In this document: piece by piece, positions 59,412 to 64,000 of the stretch | Position numbering within the stretch: position 1 is the first letter of the stretch | Layout: each line of letters begins with the position of its first letter | Source of the DNA: Saccharina japonica | Lineage: Eukaryota; Sar; Phaeophyceae; Laminariales; Laminariaceae | Direction of reading: 5' to 3' | Length of the DNA: 64,000 nucleotides | Assembly: GCA_008828725.1 (NCBI GenBank) | Contig: MEHQ01001459.1 | Coordinates: 62,001-126,000, forward strand | Program-made: the position numbers and the translations under genes | Notes under the pieces: model-generated | What the model saw: the letters and a program-made list of their open reading frames with translations, nothing else | Told to the model about the DNA's origin: nothing | Database searches by the model: none

Positions 59412-60039
59412 AGGCTAAAACGTACCAGTAAGATTCAGTGACCACTCGCCGCTGAGCACAATTTCTTATTCCAAATTCCTTAACGTCCTCCCCAACGTGA
59501 GCCTTATTTTCTTAGCAGGTTGTTTCTTATTCGTGAGCCCCATTTTCATAGGAGGTTGTTTCTTGTTCGGCGGCAAAGGTTTGTCTTTGGTTGATGTGTG
59601 TGCTTGTCAGTTGGTTTGTGTGGGGTGTGGAGCGTGAGGGTTGAGGGTGCGTTTTATATGGGTTTCCAGTGATGTGACAAGGCGTTATTTGGGCGGGATC
59701 CAAAAGATTGAGATGAAAAGAGTGAATCGGCTAATCTTCGATTCTCAATCTAGATTGGTAGATCGGCTGCCAAAACCGCCAATCCAATCTCGAGATTATC
59801 CAAAATATCGCGATATTTTCAGACCAATTAAATCCTGATCCCCATCACTGACGTAGCATGCTTGTTATTATGTACCGGTATAAAACAAGCCGTGGTATAT
59901 AACGACTCCCGAAGTTCTAATTTCCCTCCTAATATCAGCCTGGCTTACATATTTGCCTGTTTCGTATCAGGTGTCCTGTACTGTACGTCAGCTATAGGTG
60001 CTGTGACGTATACCGGTACCACGTATATAATTCAAGCAT
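59412..60039. other. Gene-free stretch with partial MITE and arm remnant
   Basis: 59,868-59,905 and 59,986-60,025 match 21,330-21,362 and the reverse complement of 21,845-21,890, and between them lies a fragment of the GGACACC MITE. The GCGCAAC element of the left arm is missing. 59,490-59,580 has two direct copies of a GAGCC-ATTTTC-TAG-AGGTTGTTTCTT unit. No gene. Confidence 0.5.
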
Positions 60040-60524
60040 GCTATGTTTGCCTGCATGATTTCAGGCATTTTACTCCTTGAAACCAAACTACTTGAATTTA
60101 GCATAGGATGTTTCCTTGCGGTGCTTAACAGGTTTCAGGCAATTTTTCAGGCATGTTACCACTTGAAACCAAAACACTTGAAATAGTGTAGAATTTGCGT
60201 TGGGGCGCTGAAAAAAACGTCTCAGGCACATTTTTTCAGGCATTTTGCCTTCGTATTCACAAAAAATCGATTGAAATTTGTGTTGGATTTGTTTCAGGCA
60301 CATCTCAGGCATTTTTCAGGCAAAAATGCCTTTCAATGCCCTCAAACAAATCCCCTTTTCCCTGATATTGGGAGTTCCAGACTAACCGCGTTGTTTTTAT
60401 AAGGCCTTAAACACCTGTAAGCGTGCCTGACGCGGCAAGATAGGCACGAAAACAGTAGTTCACGCACGCTTGTTTCACAAATAGTAGTTCAGGCATTTCT
60501 TCAGGCATGCCTCAAAGGCTAGGG
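60040..60524. mobile_element. TGCCTGAAA-rich element, uninterrupted copy
   Basis: Reverse complement of the interrupted element at 19,759-21,320, without the 1.07 kb insertion. The unfilled ATT target is at 60,335-60,337. About eight TTTCAGGCA/TCTCAGGCA words are visible. Confidence 0.7.
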
Positions 60525-61795
60525 ACTAGCTCTACGCCATGGTATGTAAATGCTATATATGCGCGTATACGTTTACCGCGGTACCGGTATTATATATACG
60601 TACCGCAGCAGTACTATCATTTGGTACACATTTACGTATACATATATTGATTGATGTACGCATTGTTTTGTTTATTCGTGTTTTTGTGAGGTGTTCGTCC
60701 ACTTCAGAGTTATTGCAGGTTGGCCTGCGACCACTGAGTAAAGGTTGGCCACTGGTATCAACAGGAGTAGTAGAGCATCCATCGACAGCAGTATCTCTAG
60801 ACGACCCGTATCCATAACAGCCAGCACCGCCGCAATACTTTGAGGTCACATCTTAAAACGTATATCGATAACCGCATAGTAAACTTTGGGACGAGTAGGG
60901 ACAAACGAAGAAAATATTAAAATTGCTACTTTGTGTCATATTGTCAATATTATTAGGGTAAGGACACAGAGTATCCCTAGCGAGATCAGCCCATTGAACA
61001 GGTACTCGTTGGTACTCACGTGTGCTGTTTGCTTAGAGATATAATAAGAGCAGCTTAATTCCGTTTGCCACGATGAAAGACTGAAGGCATGCTTGGTGGT
61101 TGCCAATACCCACCGGGAAGCCCATGGTTCCCATATAAGATACGCCTTCCAAGTACTACGAACACGAGTATTATGCCTGATACCAGGTATTTATCAAATG
61201 ATTCCATACCATTCCATCAGTACCATACCTAGCCCACTCTGATGAGCCGTATATGCAGAAATATGTTAAATTCGTGGAAACCCCGATTCCGATAACTAGA
61301 GCATGAGTCGAAGATGCGGCTCCTCAAAACCCACTCCCACACCTCTAAACGGCAAGGCTACGAAGCCGAGTAAGGAACGTCAATATAAAGAACGGTTGGA
61401 ACCGAAAGTCATGCAGTCAATGTACATAAACTGCCCCCCGGCTCGAGAGCGGGGGGGTCTGTAGGACTAATAAGACCGGAAACTAAGTACTCCAAAACTC
61501 CATGAGAACCCGCCCAATACATGCCAAAAGCGTGTCCTGTGCCACAACTAAGTGGCCCGATTACCCAGACCAGCTCCGGGATTGAGCGGGGGGGGGGGTC
61601 GGCAGGACGAAATACGCACAACAATTCCCCCAAACCCACCCCCCAAAAAATGGAATCGGTAGGGAATACCGACAAGAAAGACGGCCCGACCCGAAATCTC
61701 GGAAAACGTCATAAGAAACAAATGCAAGGAAATCCCGCCCGAATCCCCAAACATCAATCGGGAAAAGAACCGAGCGCAGCGTCGATGCGAAAAGT
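60525..61795. repeat. Right palindrome arm, 3' flank of retroelement copy 2
   Basis: Reverse complement of 18,519-19,750. Contains GGGGGGGGGG at 61,590 facing the C-run of the left arm. No gene; the frame at 61,521-61,919 overlaps the retroelement end and is its antisense shadow. Confidence 0.85.
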
Positions 61796-63340
61796 TCAGC
61801 TATCCACGGCTGCGCCTTGTGATTCATCTACAATACGCTGGACCCCTCGTGTAAAAACGCTAGCCAAGTGTCCTTGCAGGCACCAAAAACCGCGTACAGC
61901 TTCTGTTGAAGTCGTGTAGTGCGCCGGAGAAAGAGGGGGCTTGATCGGTCCTGGGTCACCCAAACATCGAACGAAGTATACTCCGTCCGTTGTTGTGGTC
62001 GCGCTGATTTTCCAGGGCCACCACAATCCGTCGTCGCCCTTGTACCAGAAGTGGGCCCCGTTGGGGAAGCACGGTGACGCTGTTTCGGCGGAGACATTCG
62101 GCGTGCGGTACACAACCATAGCCGGGGGCCAGGAAACGTTCGCCGCTACTCCGAAAAAGCTCCCGTTGGGCAGTGCCAATTCGCGTTCGACGGTACAGGC
62201 TGTTTGTTTGGCCGTGCTGGTTCGGAGTGCCTGCCCAGTATCGCAAACGTTTTATCAACGAGACAGCCGGAAATCCATTTCCCGTTCCCAGGACGGGCGA
62301 GACAGTCCCGTACAGTGCGTCCCGTACCTTACCGAGATGACACGGCCCCGAAGCGACTGGTGTGCAGTAATTTTCTCCACTTCGAGTCGTCGGAGAGGAG
62401 TGGAAACGTCGTCCTCGGTGACGTGGTAAGGGGTGGGGATTGTTTGGAGGCGTTGTCGAGCACGTGTTGCGTCAACCCGCTGGCAAATACTTAAGCATAT
62501 CGCCGTAGTCGTGGGGGTTGTCGAAGGGCTTGCAGCGCTGTACCGACACGCGCTTGCGAGCATCATCTCCGGGCATGTCGGAAGGCAGATCATAACATAG
62601 GAGCTTAGCCCCAAGAGGGGACCTGTCCGGGGTGTCCGCGGAGGAGCAGGGGCCAACTGCAAGGACTTTGTAGGGGCTTGTCGAGTTCAGCGACAGCTTG
62701 GCCTTGAAGACCTTGGCGTTTGTGTCTGTCTTGGGACCTTAACGAATGGTGGCTGCCGTATTGTACACCCACGCCCAGCCGCCAGCGACGAATTTGGCGA
62801 CCGAACGCAGGGCGTCGGAGAGGGCGGAGTTGCGCCGGTTCACGCGAGCAACCGTGAGGGCGTGGTGTTCGCGAACGATATCATACGGGCGCTGCTGGCG
62901 GTCCATCGCCAAATGACGCCAGCGCGCTCAAAAATCATGAGAAGAAGGCGTGGAAGCCGACCCATGTGGACCTCGTCTGGCGCAAAACCCGTGGCGGCGC
63001 TGTCCGAATTATTGTACGAAAATTCGACGTGGGGGAGCTGTTCATCCCAGTTGTTCTGGAGCTCGTTGACGACCATCGCCAACAACTTAGCCATCGTGTG
63101 ATTTACACGTTCCACCCCACCGTTGCCGTGAGGGTGTTAAGAGCTGATAGATTACTTGCCAAATCTTCGAGCAGAACTAGAGGCCGTTGTTTGAGAGTAT
63201 ACTGCGGGGGCATCCCCAGAGGGGGGTAACATTTTTTATTAGGATGTTTGCCGTGCCCTCACCGGTGAATTCAGAGGCAGTGACTACGAACATGTCGGCG
63301 CGGCGACTGAAGTGGTCAGTGAAGAGCAAGATGTAAGTTT
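61796..63340 (-). mobile_element. Fossil Ty3/gypsy-like retroelement, partial copy 2
   Basis: Minus-strand copy of the 3' third of the element at 8,208-18,518. It holds the Tudor-like region (61,820-62,115), the integrase C-terminal part (62,640-62,800) and part of the integrase core (62,840-63,340). Sequence continues on both sides with the same flanks as the left arm, so it arose by the inverted duplication and not by independent insertion. Its 5' parts, including NADAR and RT, are not in this arm. Broken in several places. Confidence 0.9.
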
Positions 63341-63344
63341 TGCC

Positions 63345-64000
63345 GTGTGTATGTGGCAACAGACTTGGCGATAGTGTCGACTGATAGACATGGTCCACCA
63401 CAATATATAATATTTCGCTGTGTACATTGATGGACATTTCCGGTCACCATAGTTTGTAGGAGATGTTTACCCATGGTCCCTGTCGACCACAGTAGACTGT
63501 GGATCGTTTGCATTAGTATCATAGACCTTGTCGGCGACGGCATTGACAGTGCGTAGCCTTCACCGCGGGACTCCCGACGGTTACCCGAACAACATGTCGG
63601 GGAAATGATTGTATCGATGTACAGGTTCCGACGAGATGTTGATAAAGGTTCAAATCGACACTCATTACCAAAAACGAAATAGGACTCCCACATTGCACCA
63701 AATTATGTTGATATTGAAGTGTCAATTGTCTATTGGCCAAGGTTTGATTATAATTGCCAAACATTTACTGTACCAGATTTCAGGTACTTCTCATGTGTAA
63801 ATGTATATATGCGCATCGTCCGTGTTCTCTCGTTTCGGCGTATCATGTAGAAGATCAACGTGTCAGTGTATGGCATGAGCTATACAACAAGATCACCGCC
63901 ACTCAGGTAGTGCACGCGTTTGCCTGTGTGGTCCTATTCGTTTTCAAGCACTGTCAAACATTGTCTGTTTCTGCCCGGCCGCGAATGTTTAACCACCGAG
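63345..64000. repeat. Right palindrome arm, outermost block
   Basis: Reverse complement of about 4,491-5,165 at roughly nine bases in ten. It runs to the window edge. No gene. Confidence 0.85.

Noticed and set aside
61521-61919. Plus-strand frame of 132 codons
   Set aside because: Antisense to the retroelement's C-terminal region and its flank; a similar antisense frame occurs at 18,395-18,775.

Overview
This is a stretch of eukaryotic nuclear DNA made almost entirely of repeats and decayed mobile elements. It has Ty3/gypsy-type coding remnants, many short non-autonomous DNA transposons (MITE-like), trinucleotide microsatellites (CAG, AGT), long G/C homopolymers and no compact operon-like genes. 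I found no convincing intact host gene and no rRNA. The organism cannot be named from this; an alga or other protist is a guess only.

The dominant structure is one very large imperfect inverted repeat. Blocks of the left half reappear reverse-complemented and in mirrored order in the right half: 4.5-5.2 kb with 63.3-64.0 kb, 16.9-19.75 kb with 60.5-63.3 kb, 19.75-21.3 kb with 60.0-60.5 kb, 22.1-22.4 kb with 55.9-57.7 kb, 28.1-29.8 kb with 52.6-55.3 kb, and 29.8-30.9 kb with 49.4-50.5 kb. Most paired coordinates sum to about 80.3 kb, so the symmetry centre is near 40 kb. The arms agree at roughly nine bases in ten where I aligned them by eye, and differ by arm-specific insertions that act as dated events. 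The core (35.8-49.9 kb) holds two nearly identical direct copies (units A and B) about 7.5 kb apart. Each carries a 4.7 kb foldback-like element with 1.3 kb inverted arms, flanked by the hexamer CCATTG. A 0.6 kb relative sits at the mirrored site at 30.9-31.5 kb.

By region: 1-8.2 kb, no recognisable gene. 8.2-18.5 kb, a broken fossil Ty3/gypsy-like retroelement with Gag-like, NADAR, protease, reverse transcriptase, RNase H, integrase and C-terminal Tudor-like parts. 18.5-35.5 kb, palindrome arm with MITEs and a left-arm-only segment. 35.8-49.9 kb, tandem units A and B. 49.9-61.8 kb, right arm with its own insertions, a perfect-looking hairpin and a tRNA-like segment. 61.8-63.3 kb, a partial second copy of the same retroelement on the minus strand.

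The most interesting biological point is a NADAR (YbiA/DUF1768-type) domain lying between the Gag-like zinc-knuckle region and the protease/RT of the retroelement. NADAR proteins are known to remove ADP-ribose from guanine or to hydrolyse N-glycosidic bonds, so a retroelement carrying one hints at an element-encoded counter to nucleic-acid ADP-ribosylation. The element is a fossil here; the inference concerns its family.
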